Of a stretch of DNA of 64,000 nt, positions 1 through 8,106 are shown one piece after another. The DNA is from Bradyrhizobium sp. CB1717 (GTDB lineage Bacteria > Pseudomonadota > Alphaproteobacteria > Rhizobiales > Xanthobacteraceae). The notes under the pieces were generated by a model. The model was given only the letters and a program-made list of their open reading frames with translations, was not told where the DNA came from and made no database searches. Within the stretch, counting starts at the first letter, position 1. Every line of letters starts with the position of its first letter. Both the position numbers and the translations under genes were made by a program. The DNA lies in assembly GCF_029714325.1 (NCBI RefSeq), contig NZ_CP121666.1:5704001-5768000 (forward strand), given 5' to 3'.

Positions 1-158
1 AGCTGGGAACCTCTTTGACGAACGTGGGCTTGCCGCCCTCATTCCGACGTCTCAGAACTGAGACCTTAGGAGATCCTAATGAGCAAAAAGCACTTGATGA
101 AAAGACGACCGAGCCGATCCCGACGCAAACCCTGACATATGACTGGTCTCGCCTATGA
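1..158 (+). CDS. C-terminal end of an unidentified protein (cut by window edge)
   Basis: A reading frame is open from base 3 to a TGA at 156-158 and gives about 51 residues ending in TYDWSRL. Its amino-acid mix looks coding, but I do not recognise the family. A competing short ORF with a good Shine-Dalgarno (AGGAGA, then ATG at 79) lies in another frame and gives only 18 basic residues. The longer frame that runs in from the left edge is the simpler reading. The upstream sequence is needed to decide. Confidence 0.35.
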   Translation, partial: LGTSLTNVGLPPSFRRLRTETLGDPNEQKALDEKTTEPIPTQTLTYDWSRL

Positions 159-351
159 TGTTGTACGCAACCGCGGCGTTAATAGGAAACAGCGTCGGTG
201 AGAACACTTTGCGCAAGACGCGGATCGACAATTCCGAGCCGGCGCACAATATCGGTTTCCGCGGAAACTCCGCGACAAACCGCTTTGCCATCGGCTCTGC
301 CTGTTACGGCAACGAACTGGAACGGTCCGAACGAGGGCAAGTCTTTCGAGT
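159..351. other. Intergenic region upstream of the LysR gene
   Basis: There is no convincing gene here. Short overlapping frames exist on both strands but none has a ribosome site or a recognisable domain. The stretch is AT-richer than the right half of the window and should hold the promoter of the LysR gene. I could not pick a promoter with confidence. Confidence 0.3.
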
Positions 352-1398
352 ATGAGTATGCAGCTCCAGTTTTATCAGGTGCGATATTTCTTAGCTCTAG
401 CAAGGACACTCAATTTTACGCGGGCTGCGGAGCAATGCAATGTAACGCAGCCCGCGCTGACAAAGGCAGTACAAAAGTTAGAGCAAGAACTCGGTGGCGC
501 GTTGATTCACCGTGAGCGTCACCTCACCCAGCTCACCGAGCTGGGCAAGATGGTTTTGCCCACACTGGAGAAAATATTTGCCGCCGCCGAGGCGGTACGG
601 CTTCAGGCGCGAGACTATCAAAAGAAGACAATCGCCCCGCTCAAGATCGGGTTGGTGCCGTCAGTCTCCGCCGCACTCATTACGGAATTGCTCCGGGAAG
701 TCGCCAGGATTATCCCTGACCTGCGAGTCGATCTGCGCGAGGCGGATGCCAACGGGCTCATTGCGATGCTTTTGGATGGCGAGATCAATGCCGCACTCGT
801 CGGTGACGCCGTGGAGCTACCTGAGCGTATCGATCGCTGGCGGCTGTTCGAGGAGCGGTACGTGCTCGTCTTGTCTCTGAAACATCCGATGGCGAGGCAA
901 ACCGTTATCCCGCTCAAAGACTTGCATGAGGTGGAATTTCTCGAAAGGGTCGGATGCGACGTCGCCGGCCGATTCAAACAGGCTTGTTTTGCCGACCAGC
1001 CAGGCCCCAAGGTTGTGCACAGGAGCGATCAGGAAAGCCATCTTCCCGAAATGGCGTCCGCCGGTTTTGGGGCCATTCTGGCGCCAGAGCACGCTCCAAG
1101 GCTGCCGTCACTCGCCGCTATTCCAATTGAGGGCGACCCCGTCCGGCGCGAGGTGCAGCTTCTGGCCGTGGCGGGGAGGCAGTATTCGCCCGCGCTTGAC
1201 GCCTTTGTCAAGGTCGCTCGTGTTCGTGACTGGACGAGTGCACTGGACAAACTCCGCTGCGCGTCTGCCCCTGCCTCAAGCAATGTCAATGTTCGCAAGG
1301 TTGACGCACAAGGTGCAGGCTCCTCGATCCAGATCACAGGTCCCGGTCCCGCCTCCTCACGCCCGAGCTTGTCGCGGGCATCCAACCGTCGTTGCTAA
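352..1398 (+). CDS. LysR-family transcriptional regulator
   Basis: This is a LysR-type regulator of about 348 residues. Residues 4-63 form the winged helix-turn-helix (FTRAAEQCNVTQPALTKAV is the recognition region). A linker helix follows, then a periplasmic-binding-protein-like effector domain at about 92-300. The last 50 residues, rich in Ser, Pro and Arg, extend beyond the usual LysR end. Two in-frame ATGs lie six bases apart (352 and 358) and neither has a strong Shine-Dalgarno, so the start is uncertain by two codons. The adjacent convergent gene encodes a peroxiredoxin-like protein. The ligand is unknown. It is the only LysR gene in the window and so a candidate to bind the LysR-like dyads in the repeated leader segments at 7.8, 11.3 and 29.6 kb, but this is inference. 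Confidence 0.9.
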   Translation: MSMQLQFYQVRYFLALARTLNFTRAAEQCNVTQPALTKAVQKLEQELGGALIHRERHLTQLTELGKMVLPTLEKIFAAAEAVRLQARDYQKKTIAPLKIGLVPSVSAALITELLREVARIIPDLRVDLREADANGLIAMLLDGEINAALVGDAVELPERIDRWRLFEERYVLVLSLKHPMARQTVIPLKDLHEVEFLERVGCDVAGRFKQACFADQPGPKVVHRSDQESHLPEMASAGFGAILAPEHAPRLPSLAAIPIEGDPVRREVQLLAVAGRQYSPALDAFVKVARVRDWTSALDKLRCASAPASSNVNVRKVDAQGAGSSIQITGPGPASSRPSLSRASNRRC

Positions 1399-1498
1399 AG
1401 TGGCGCGAAGTCGTTGATGGCCGAGGGACAAACCCACGACGCAGTTGCAGTCACCCACGCGAAGCCTCCTGAATTTGATTCGTCCGTTTCCGGTTAGC

Positions 1499-2185
1499 CT
1501 AAGGGCGAGGCTTAGGCCCATCCAATTCGGACAGGGCAGCAAGCACGGTTTCGGTCGTCGCTCCCGTGATGGAGCCCGGCCCGATACACACTCGACGGAT
1601 GATCCCTCGTTGGTCGAGGACATAGGTGGCCGGCATTGGCAACATCCAAAAGGAGAAGCCATGGGGAGCGGAGAGATCAAGGCCGCGCTGCAAGAGACGG
1701 CTCTTTATCTCGGCTGGCACCACGGACACCAGGCCGAACGAAAGGCTCACCCCAAGATCCAGGTCGGAGAGGATTTCCAGATCCAGTCGGTGATCGCATT
1801 TGAGATTGCGTGGCAAGTCTCCAGTATCGGGCGTTATGGCAATTGCTCTGGCGCCGGCAGCGCGGATTCTGGAGGTGGCCCCGTGAAGAACCCGTAGTCC
1901 AGCTGCGCACAATGGGGACCATGTCCCGTAAACGAAGGTGACGATCAACGGTGCAGTTTGTCGCAATTCCAAAGATAAGACGAGCTTTCCATTTGCGTCG
2001 GGGAGAAGGAAATCGGGCGCAGATTCGTTCACCTTCAGGGCGCCGTCAGGAACCCCCGCCTCTCTCAGCCATGATGAAATCAGCCGGTCGGTTCGGATAT
2101 CCAGCGTGCGAAAACTGCTCAAGGTCTCCGCGGAGGGTTCGATTGTCGTACTAACCGGGCGCCCCTTCGAAACTTCGTCGTCCAT
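1499..2185 (-). CDS. Peroxiredoxin-like protein (AhpC/TSA, thioredoxin fold)
   Basis: The 228-residue product matches the peroxiredoxin-like branch of the AhpC/TSA superfamily. A domain opening with APDFLLPDANGK is followed by a strand and the active-site segment YGTWSPLC. Relatives usually read WCPYC there. Here the first cysteine is serine, which still fits the T/S-x-x-C pattern, so the peroxidatic cysteine is retained. A partner resolving cysteine is not obvious nearby. Start: an ATG at 2185 is preceded by GGGGGGAGAACC, while an in-frame ATG 12 codons upstream lacks such a site. The gene is convergent with the LysR gene and divergent from msrB, in a neighbourhood of oxidant-repair genes. 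A role in reducing hydroperoxides is likely but unproven. Confidence 0.8.
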   Translation of the reverse strand: MDDEVSKGRPVSTTIEPSAETLSSFRTLDIRTDRLISSWLREAGVPDGALKVNESAPDFLLPDANGKLVLSLELRQTAPLIVTFVYGTWSPLCAAGLRVLHGATSRIRAAGARAIAITPDTGDLPRNLKCDHRLDLEILSDLDLGVSLSFGLVSVVPAEIKSRLLQRGLDLSAPHGFSFWMLPMPATYVLDQRGIIRRVCIGPGSITGATTETVLAALSELDGPKPRP

Positions 2186-2510
2186 TCTGGTTCTCCCCCC
2201 CAACGGGGCCCCTCGCAGCACCTGTCCGCGTATGTTTCTTGCATGGTGACCGTCCGTTCCGGGAAACTAAAATTCAACTTTGGAATGGAAGTCGTTGACG
2301 AATTATCTTTAGGAATAGTCGGGCGAGCGCCGATTCAAAGTCCTGTTCCCGCATTTCCCAGACCCGTCGCCCGGGCCGATAAATCGGTCCCGGCAGATTG
2401 AAACACCTCCAGGTGTCGATCCGCATGGCATCGTTTCGATAGCCGGAGGTGATTGGACGGTCGACCACCCGGTGCCTATCCTCAATGATGAACAAAGAGG
2501 AGTACGGCGA
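2186..2510. other. Divergent intergenic region between peroxiredoxin and msrB genes
   Basis: The 325-base stretch separates divergent genes and must hold both promoters. It contains a small hairpin (CACCTCCAGGTG near 2405) and no ORF with a domain I recognise. The minus-strand frame through it has no ribosome site. Confidence 0.3.
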
Positions 2511-2963
2511 ATGGCGATCTACAGGAAAAACCTCGAAGCCGTCTCGAAGTTGACTCCCGAGCAGTACCGCGTCACGCAGACCGCCGGGACCGAGCGCCCC
2601 TTCGCCAACGAATACTGGGACAACAAGGAGCCTGGCCTCTACGTCGACGTGGTTTCCGGCGAGCCGCTCTTCGCATCCTTCGACAAGTTCGACAGCGGGA
2701 CGGGATGGCCGAGTTTCACGCGGCCCCTGGAGGCTGCAAACGTCGTCGAGAACGTTGACAGCTCGCACGGCATGGCACGGACGGAGGTTCGCTCCAAGCA
2801 CGGCGACAGCCACCTTGGCCACGTTTTCCCGGATGGGCCGCGCGACAAGGGCGGGTTGAGGTACTGCATGAACTCGGCCTCCTTGAGATTCATCCACCGC
2901 GACCAATTGGAGAGCGAGGGCTACGGCGCGTACGCAAAGCTCTTCGCAAAGCAGGAGGCCTGA
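2511..2963 (+). CDS. msrB: Peptide-methionine (R)-S-oxide reductase MsrB
   Basis: MsrB reduces the R-epimer of methionine sulfoxide in proteins. The 150-residue product carries [17 protein letters not shown] and the catalytic-cysteine segment [11 protein letters not shown]. The two CxxC pairs that bind structural zinc in many MsrBs are absent: the position normally like CVVCGTPLF reads VVSGEPLF. This is therefore the zinc-free form. ATG 2511 is chosen because GAGGAG sits eight bases upstream; an ATG 13 codons earlier has no such site. The stop is two bases from the msrA start, so the two genes form an operon that repairs both methionine sulfoxide epimers. No signal peptide is seen, so the enzyme should be cytoplasmic. 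Confidence 0.95.
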   Translation: MAIYRKNLEAVSKLTPEQYRVTQTAGTERPFANEYWDNKEPGLYVDVVSGEPLFASFDKFDSGTGWPSFTRPLEAANVVENVDSSHGMARTEVRSKHGDSHLGHVFPDGPRDKGGLRYCMNSASLRFIHRDQLESEGYGAYAKLFAKQEA

Positions 2964-2965
2964 CG

Positions 2966-3478
2966 ATGGCAGCGACTACAGAACGCGCAATCCTGGCAGG
3001 GGGGTGCTTTTGGGGAATGCAGCAACTGGTGCGACGCCTGCCCGGTGTCGTCTCAACGCAGGTTGGGTACTCGGGCGGCGACGTCAAGAACGCCACGTAC
3101 AGCAACCACGGCACGCACACAGAAGCGATCGAGATCACGTTCGACCCGGGTCAGACGAACTTCCGCGACCTGCTGGAGTTCTTCTTCCAGATCCACGACC
3201 CGACGACCCCCAACCGGCAGGGAAACGACAGAGGCGCGAGCTACAGGTCGGCGATTTTCTACACGAGCGAGGAACAACGCCGCGTCGCCGAGGACACCAT
3301 CGCCGACGTGGAGGCCTCAGGGCTGTGGCCGGACAAGGTGGTGACGGAGGTATCGCCCGCTGGCGACTTCTGGGTGGCCGAGCCCGAGCACCAGGACTAC
3401 CTGGAACGTTACCCGAATGGCTACACCTGCCACTTCGTCCGCCCGCAGTGGAAGCTTCCGCGCAGAAGCGCCGCCTGA
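2966..3478 (+). CDS. msrA: Peptide-methionine (S)-S-oxide reductase MsrA
   Basis: MsrA reduces the S-epimer of methionine sulfoxide, using a catalytic cysteine in the GCFWG motif (residues 12-16 here). Other conserved parts are [12 protein letters not shown], the [11 protein letters not shown] strand and [16 protein letters not shown]. The length of 170 residues is normal for a single-domain MsrA. It starts two bases after the msrB stop, so the pair is co-transcribed and probably translationally coupled. There is no signal peptide. The C-terminus ends in a basic stretch and lacks a clear pair of resolving cysteines beyond the one in NGYTCHF. Confidence 0.96.
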   Translation: MAATTERAILAGGCFWGMQQLVRRLPGVVSTQVGYSGGDVKNATYSNHGTHTEAIEITFDPGQTNFRDLLEFFFQIHDPTTPNRQGNDRGASYRSAIFYTSEEQRRVAEDTIADVEASGLWPDKVVTEVSPAGDFWVAEPEHQDYLERYPNGYTCHFVRPQWKLPRRSAA

Positions 3479-3641
3479 GGGCGGCGCAGGGACGTGTGGA
3501 CGGTGCCGGACGCAGCCTTACTTCGCTTCGTGAAACGAGCGGTGCGACGCACCCTCGCCAATACCCGCGCTTCCGCGGGTCTCCGTCTGGCGGAGCACGC
3601 TTAGCTTCGCCATAGCCGGCGAAACCACAAGGAGAGACGGG

Positions 3642-3896
3642 ATGACCACGAACAAGATCGTCCAGAACATGGAAGTGATCGGCGCGGACGGTGTTCACGT
3701 CGGCAATGTCGACGGTGTCGCCAACGGTCGCATCAGGCTCGCCAAGCGCGACAGCGGCGAGGGCCAGCACAAGGGCCACGCGCATTTCATCGACCTCGGG
3801 CTGATCGCCGACGTCGAGGGGCAAAGGGTTCGCCTCTCGGCAAACGCGGCGGTAGCGGTGACGTTCGAAGAGGAGCAATCGGGAAAGCCCGTCTGA
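3642..3896 (+). CDS. DUF2171 domain protein
   Basis: This 84-residue protein matches the DUF2171 pattern: a short beta-rich domain with VIGADGVHVGNVDGV near the N-terminus and HFIDLGLIADVEGQRVRLS in the middle. The function of DUF2171 is not established; members are often stress-induced in rhizobia. A strong Shine-Dalgarno (AAGGAGA) precedes the ATG. It lies 163 bases after msrA. That gap holds small inverted repeats such as CCCGCGCTTCCGCGGG, so it may have its own promoter. It precedes the transaldolase gene on the same strand. Confidence 0.75.
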   Translation: MTTNKIVQNMEVIGADGVHVGNVDGVANGRIRLAKRDSGEGQHKGHAHFIDLGLIADVEGQRVRLSANAAVAVTFEEEQSGKPV

Positions 3897-4017
3897 CGAA
3901 AGAAGACCCGACGACCCTGGCCACGCGCGAGGCATAAAAAAGCGCGAACCGACGACAGGAAACCGTTTCGCAGGCATGGTGCATGCACTGCTTGAGCCGA
4001 CTGGAGAGGAAAAGGCC

Positions 4018-5046
4018 TTGGCGTCGAAGCTGGATCAACTACGCGCAATGACAACGGTGGTCGCCGACACGGGCGATCTTGGTGCGGTGGCGCGTCTCAA
4101 GCCGGCAGACTGCACGACGAATCCAACGATCGTCCTGAAAGCTATCGACAATCCCGAGTACACGAATATTGTCGAAGAAGCGTTGACATGGGGACGAAAA
4201 CGGAGCGGCGACGCTGCACGCGTCGCCGCCGCGACTGCCGACCGGCTCGCAGTCTCCGTCGGCGTCGAGCTCTTGCGACTCGTGCCAGGCTTTGTGTCCA
4301 CCGAGGTGGACGCCAACCTGTCGTTCAATATCGGAGCATTGATCGCGAGGGCGCGCCAGACTATCGACGCCTACAAGCAGCGCGGCGTCGGACCCGATCG
4401 CCTGCTGATCAAGCTCGCATCGACGTGGGAGGGAATACGCGCTGCAGAGATCCTCCAAAGCGAGGGTGTCAAGTGCAACATGACGTTGCTGTTGAACCGG
4501 GCGCAGGGGATTGCCAGCGCCGAAGCTGGCGCCTTCCTGATCTCGCCGTACGTGGGCCGCATCTACGACTGGCACAAGAAGTCTGGTGGAAAGGACTTCG
4601 ACGCCGCGGAGGATCCAGGGGTCCGGTCGGTGCGGGACATCTACGGATACTACAAGTCGAACGGCATCGAGACGATCGTCATGGGGGCGTCATTTCGCAA
4701 CACCGGCCAGATCGAGGCGCTGGCCGGATGCGATCGGCTGGCGATCACGCCAGCCCTCATGGACGCGCTTGCGTCCGAGGGGGGCGAGCTCAAACGCGTC
4801 TTGGCGCCCACCGCCGCAGAGCCACGCTCCCTTCGTACGGCGGAAGACGGGATCTGCCACTGGTTCGTGAGCGAAGACGCCGTCGACATAAAACACCTGG
4901 ACCCCGCGGGTCCGATGGACGAAACAACCTTCCGGTGGATCATGAACGAGGACGCGATGGCGACCGAGAAGCTGTCCGAGGGCATTCGCGAGCTCGCGAA
5001 CGATCTGAAGACGCTCCGCCGCAGGACCGCAGAACGCCTCCTGTGA
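4018..5046 (+). CDS. tal: Transaldolase (class I, TalB type)
   Basis: Transaldolase moves a dihydroxyacetone unit between sugar phosphates in the non-oxidative pentose phosphate pathway. TTVVADTGD near the N-terminus, the TTNPTIV loop, the Schiff-base lysine in RLLIKLASTWEG and the NMTLLL strand mark the TalA/TalB type. Start choice: a TTG at 4018 has GGAGAGGA seven bases upstream and gives the same spacing to TTVVADTG as E. coli TalB. The ATG at 3976 would add 14 non-conserved residues with a weaker site. With TTG the product has 342 residues. The gene stands alone, without transketolase or glucose-6-phosphate dehydrogenase, in line with an acquired extra copy linked to NADPH supply for oxidant repair. 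Confidence 0.93.
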   Translation: MASKLDQLRAMTTVVADTGDLGAVARLKPADCTTNPTIVLKAIDNPEYTNIVEEALTWGRKRSGDAARVAAATADRLAVSVGVELLRLVPGFVSTEVDANLSFNIGALIARARQTIDAYKQRGVGPDRLLIKLASTWEGIRAAEILQSEGVKCNMTLLLNRAQGIASAEAGAFLISPYVGRIYDWHKKSGGKDFDAAEDPGVRSVRDIYGYYKSNGIETIVMGASFRNTGQIEALAGCDRLAITPALMDALASEGGELKRVLAPTAAEPRSLRTAEDGICHWFVSEDAVDIKHLDPAGPMDETTFRWIMNEDAMATEKLSEGIRELANDLKTLRRRTAERLL

Positions 5047-5085
5047 GCCCGCGACGTCGCCGCAGCCGACGGCGAACGCAGAGCC

Positions 5086-5170
5086 GTGATGATCGTGATG
5101 CACCACCTGAACAACTCGAGGCCTCAAAGCCTCCCATGGCTGCTCGCGGATCTCGGGCTGCAGTGCGTCC
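5086..5170 (+). pseudogene. Glutathione S-transferase, N-terminal fragment
   Basis: The frame starting at GTG/ATG 5086-5089 reads MMIVMHHLNNSRPQ followed by LPWLLADLG. This is the start of the thioredoxin-like domain of a bacterial glutathione S-transferase, where relatives read HHLNNSRSQ and LWLLEELG. The similarity stops after about 25 residues and the rest of the frame is not GST-like. I read it as a truncated relic. It has no clear Shine-Dalgarno and lies 40 bases after the transaldolase stop. Confidence 0.6.
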
Positions 5171-5324
5171 AGCGTATCTCGCCGCGGTCGCGCGCGTCGC
5201 TCTCGCGGAGTGAAGGCCGGCGTCAGGCTGCATCGGATTCCCCGATCGCGTCTCCGGTAGCGTGGTGGCCATACGGCAGACCTACTCCTCAGCAAATCTT
5301 CGGCGATGCAAACGCTCTTTGCTT

Positions 5325-6701
5325 CTAGCGTTGCGACCACCGAAACTCCCGAGGGGTCTTACCGAGCAAATGACGGAAATGACGTGCTAGATGACCCTGG
5401 TCGAAAAAGCCCACGGCGAACGCAATTTCCGCTAACGGAAGATCCGTCCGAACCAACATCTCCTGGGCGCGCTCAACGCGCTTTTGCGTGAGGTAGACAT
5501 GCGGCGTCACCCCGGCGGATTGCTTAAACTGTCGTGCAAAATGATGTACTGATAGTCCGGCAACTCCAGCCAGCATCGACAGATCGATAGCTTCGCCCAA
5601 ATGCACTTCCACGTATTCCCGCACCCGACGCATTGCGCCCGGCGACAATCCGCCCCATGCTTGCTGTGCTGGCGGCAGGGTCGAAACATCAAACGAGCCC
5701 AGGCGCGGCCGCGTGTGCAGGTCATGGCTCGTTGGATTGTTTGAGGCAGTCACGGGGCGATCGGGTGGAGTGACAAGCGCGGGCCGAGTATCATTGCTGC
5801 CGGCGATCAGTAACCGCACAGAGAAATCGGTCCGGTCGCGGTGCCGGAAAATGTCGACGTTTCGCTCGAAAATCGACCACAAGCTGGTACCTGCCCGTAG
5901 TCCAAGATCATCGAGCATAAGGGACGTGCGCGCGAACCGGTTTGCGCCCATGATACGTTGGTTGCTGTCAATTGCCAGCAACATGCCTTGAGCGCCTCTC
6001 TCCGGCGGCGCTATGGCGACGATCCACTCTCGACGGAAGTTCTCACGAAAAAATCGCTCTTCTATCGCGCACGCCGATCGCAGTGTGAGCGCACCAGTGA
6101 GCGCGTGCGCTCGTTCCGAGAGTTCAGGATCGACGGCAGAGACGTCCAACACTGCAATCAATCCCCCATCAACCCCGAAGATTGGCGCACCAGAGCAGCT
6201 CAAGTTGATGTGTCTGGACCTAAAATGCTGGCTTCTGTGAACAGTGACAGGCCGCTCTTCCATGATGCAGGTGCCGATTCCGTTTGTGCCCTCCACCTCC
6301 TCGGACCACACGCCGCCGAGCCAAGTTCCCCAGTATTGGAACTCCCTTGCCCGCATTTGTTCGCCGCGATGCGCGACTGCGACGCTGGAGTTATCACAGA
6401 GCAAGACGGTATATCCAGCTTCGCGGACAACCCCGTACAATTGATCTATCTCTTGTTGGGCGCTGAAGATGAGCTTATCGAGCGGTTCGCAAAAATTTTT
6501 CAGTTCAGCAGGCGTCAGGATACGTGGCGCCTTGCTATCGATTGGATCGAGGCCGTATTTATTTGCTGATCTTTGCCAAGAACTTGATACCGCTTCTATC
6601 CCCGGCGGAGGCGTCGCCCCCTCGGCAACAGAACAAACGTGTTCAGCGTGTCCCACAATAGTGCCGAGAGAGCTTGCAGAGCGCTCCGAGAGTCCCATCA
6701 T
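5325..6701 (-). CDS. GAF-sensor AraC-family regulator (AcoR-like N-terminus)
   Basis: This 458-residue regulator joins two parts. The first about 230 residues resemble the N-terminal sensor of AcoR-type sigma-54 activators: GIEAVSSSWQRS, then a GAF domain with GTNGIGTCIMEERPVTVH and CSGAPIFGVDGGLIAVLD. The last about 100 residues are an AraC DNA-binding domain with two helix-turn-helices (LSMLAGVAGLSVHHFARQF and LAEIAFAVGFFDQGHLARHF). There is no AAA+ ATPase domain, so it cannot act as a sigma-54 activator. A PAS-like region (about 245-290) lies between. ATGs at 6701 and 6698 are both possible. It is oriented away from the dehydrogenase operon at 8.1 kb and could regulate it. The ligand is unknown; AcoR relatives sense acetoin or similar small alcohols and ketones. 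Confidence 0.88.
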   Translation of the reverse strand: MMGLSERSASSLGTIVGHAEHVCSVAEGATPPPGIEAVSSSWQRSANKYGLDPIDSKAPRILTPAELKNFCEPLDKLIFSAQQEIDQLYGVVREAGYTVLLCDNSSVAVAHRGEQMRAREFQYWGTWLGGVWSEEVEGTNGIGTCIMEERPVTVHRSQHFRSRHINLSCSGAPIFGVDGGLIAVLDVSAVDPELSERAHALTGALTLRSACAIEERFFRENFRREWIVAIAPPERGAQGMLLAIDSNQRIMGANRFARTSLMLDDLGLRAGTSLWSIFERNVDIFRHRDRTDFSVRLLIAGSNDTRPALVTPPDRPVTASNNPTSHDLHTRPRLGSFDVSTLPPAQQAWGGLSPGAMRRVREYVEVHLGEAIDLSMLAGVAGLSVHHFARQFKQSAGVTPHVYLTQKRVERAQEMLVRTDLPLAEIAFAVGFFDQGHLARHFRHLLGKTPREFRWSQR

Positions 6702-7056
6702 CGCACCCGGTTCGCGATGGTAGCTTATAGCATTGGCGCGCGCCGACCAGTTTCAAACTGTGGCGAAACGCGCTGCCGTGGCGAACGGCGCCCTCAAAGC
6801 ACCGCGATGCCAAAAAGCATTGTCGCACCAGCATCAAGGTACACCGCGCGGAGTGCCCCCGCAATCGCCGCAACGGAACCCAATTAGCAATGGTGATCCC
6901 GACGCAACAATAGATCGAAATTCCGGGTAAAAAAGCAAGGGCCTCCGGTCCGGATCAAATCCCTCCAAGAGTGGCTAGACCATTTGTTGCATGCTCAGCC
7001 GTCGGACAGATCTTCGCGGTCTTGTGTTCCGCTCCGAACATCCAAAGGAGAACGCC
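6702..7056. other. Intergenic region upstream of the GAF-AraC regulator
   Basis: These 355 bases separate the divergent regulator gene from the decayed kinase gene. I see no gene here. Short frames on both strands lack ribosome sites and recognisable domains. The segment should carry the regulator's promoter. Confidence 0.3.
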
Positions 7057-7496
7057 ATGATCGACACTGGATATGTGGGCGCCGAGTCAGACAATATTGC
7101 TGACGCGACGCAGCGCATTGCGACGATAGTCGCTAACGCTCAGGCCGCTCGGCACTTTCTGGCTCATCGGCCGCCAGACCTAGACGAGGTACGACAAGCG
7201 CTCGATTGCATCGTGAGGGACGCTTATCGAGCCAGTGACGTGATCTACCGGATCCGCGGGCTGCGGCCTCTTCAAGGAGGCGCCACCGAAGAAGGTGCGT
7301 GTGTAGATCAATGGGGCGATCCGCGACCTGCTCAAGCTGGCGCGTGACGAGGTGACGAGAAACGGCGTATCAGTGCTGACGCACTTCGCAGGGCCCTAGC
7401 CGACTGTCCAAGCAGATCGGGTGCAACTACAGCAAGTAATCCTCAATTTGATTATCAACGCTGCGGAGGCGATGAGCGGCATGCGCGAAGAACCAC
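7057..7496 (+). pseudogene. Decayed sensor histidine kinase fragment
   Basis: A good ribosome site (AAAGGAG) precedes ATG 7057. The first 60 or so residues (IVANAQAARHFLAHRPPDL, DEVRQALDCIVRDAYRASDVI) match the segment just after the phospho-accepting histidine of rhizobial PAS/histidine kinases. The histidine box itself is missing. Near 7270 the frame shifts: the continuation KAPPKKVRV, then a stop, then INGAIRDLLKLARDEV is in another frame. After a second stop comes VQLQQVILNLIINAAEAMSG, the N-box of the kinase ATPase domain. The later ATPase motifs are absent. The gene thus has lost its start domains, contains at least one frameshift and two stops, and is truncated. It cannot make a working kinase. 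Confidence 0.8.
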
Positions 7497-7548
7497 GCAT
7501 CCGTCGCCGTTCGTCCAGACACACGGCTCGCCCCGCTTGCCGCGGCGG

Positions 7549-7806
7549 TATCCTGGACAATCCGGCAATGAACCGGCTTGAAATGCCCTTCGGCGACGGC
7601 GCGCTCGCAGTCGCCTACTAAAAGCCGCCTCGCCCTGCTCCACACGGAGGTGCCGCAAGAGCTGTCCGGCCAAGGTACGGATCGCGGCTGGCACATGGCG
7701 TTTTCGAAGCGTTGTGACGCGATGGAAAATGGGTGATCGCGAAGTTCCCCTTCATGTCTTCCTACGCCGCCCGACACCTCGAGTACGGCGAGCTCCTCGA
7801 TGGCGG
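7549..7806 (+). pseudogene. Decayed GNAT-family N-acetyltransferase (COG2388 type)
   Basis: Pieces of a small GNAT acetyltransferase can be read in order in changing frames. First LDNPAMNRLEMPFGDGALAVAY, shortened here to its key parts (NPAMNR, FGDGALAVAY). Then LALLHTEVPQELSGQG, the acetyl-CoA-binding turn of the family. Then VFEAL, a stop, and VIAKFPFMSSYAARH followed by EYGELLDG, the family C-terminus. At least two frameshifts and two stops interrupt it. It lies directly between the kinase relic and the first P460-leader repeat, so three broken genes sit side by side. Confidence 0.7.
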
Positions 7807-7996
7807 ATCGAAGACGGACGGGACGCACGCGCGCACAGCGCTTTTGGACGATGATACCTCCGCCTATCGAATGCATGACCAAAGATAATTTCCATTATCG
7901 TCGGCTGCGTCCGATCTTTGGGTCTGCGCCACCACTGTGGCCGCGCTAGCGTAGATCAGCGGAGCGGCTCCAACCGGCCCGACCGCGAACGCGCGT
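7806..7996 (+). repeat. P460-leader repeat, copy 1 (degenerate)
   Basis: This segment is clearly related by eye to the leader of the cytochrome P460 gene at 29.5 kb. It shares GACGGGACGCACGCG, the dyad TGATA-N8-TATCG (7852-7869), GGCTGCGTCCGATC, and the first codons after the signal peptide (ISGAAPTGPTAN). The middle part with the ribosome site and ATG is missing. The glutamine codon before ISGAAP is a TAG stop, as in copy 2. It ends about 110 bases before the dehydrogenase operon at 8107, so it may now serve as that operon's promoter region. Confidence 0.75.
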
Positions 7997-8106
7997 CATG
8001 CAGACTGAACTCCGCATGAGGCGACCCGCGCTTCCGCCGCACAGAGGGACTCGCACATGGATGATCACGCGATTATGCCGCGATAAAAAAGTGGACCGCA
8101 ACCCCG

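Noticed and set aside
7852..7869. Dyads in the leader repeats read as a transposon end or attachment site
   Set aside because: No transposase, target duplication or terminal inverted repeat accompanies the copies, and each is joined to decaying P460 codons. A duplicated gene start explains them better.
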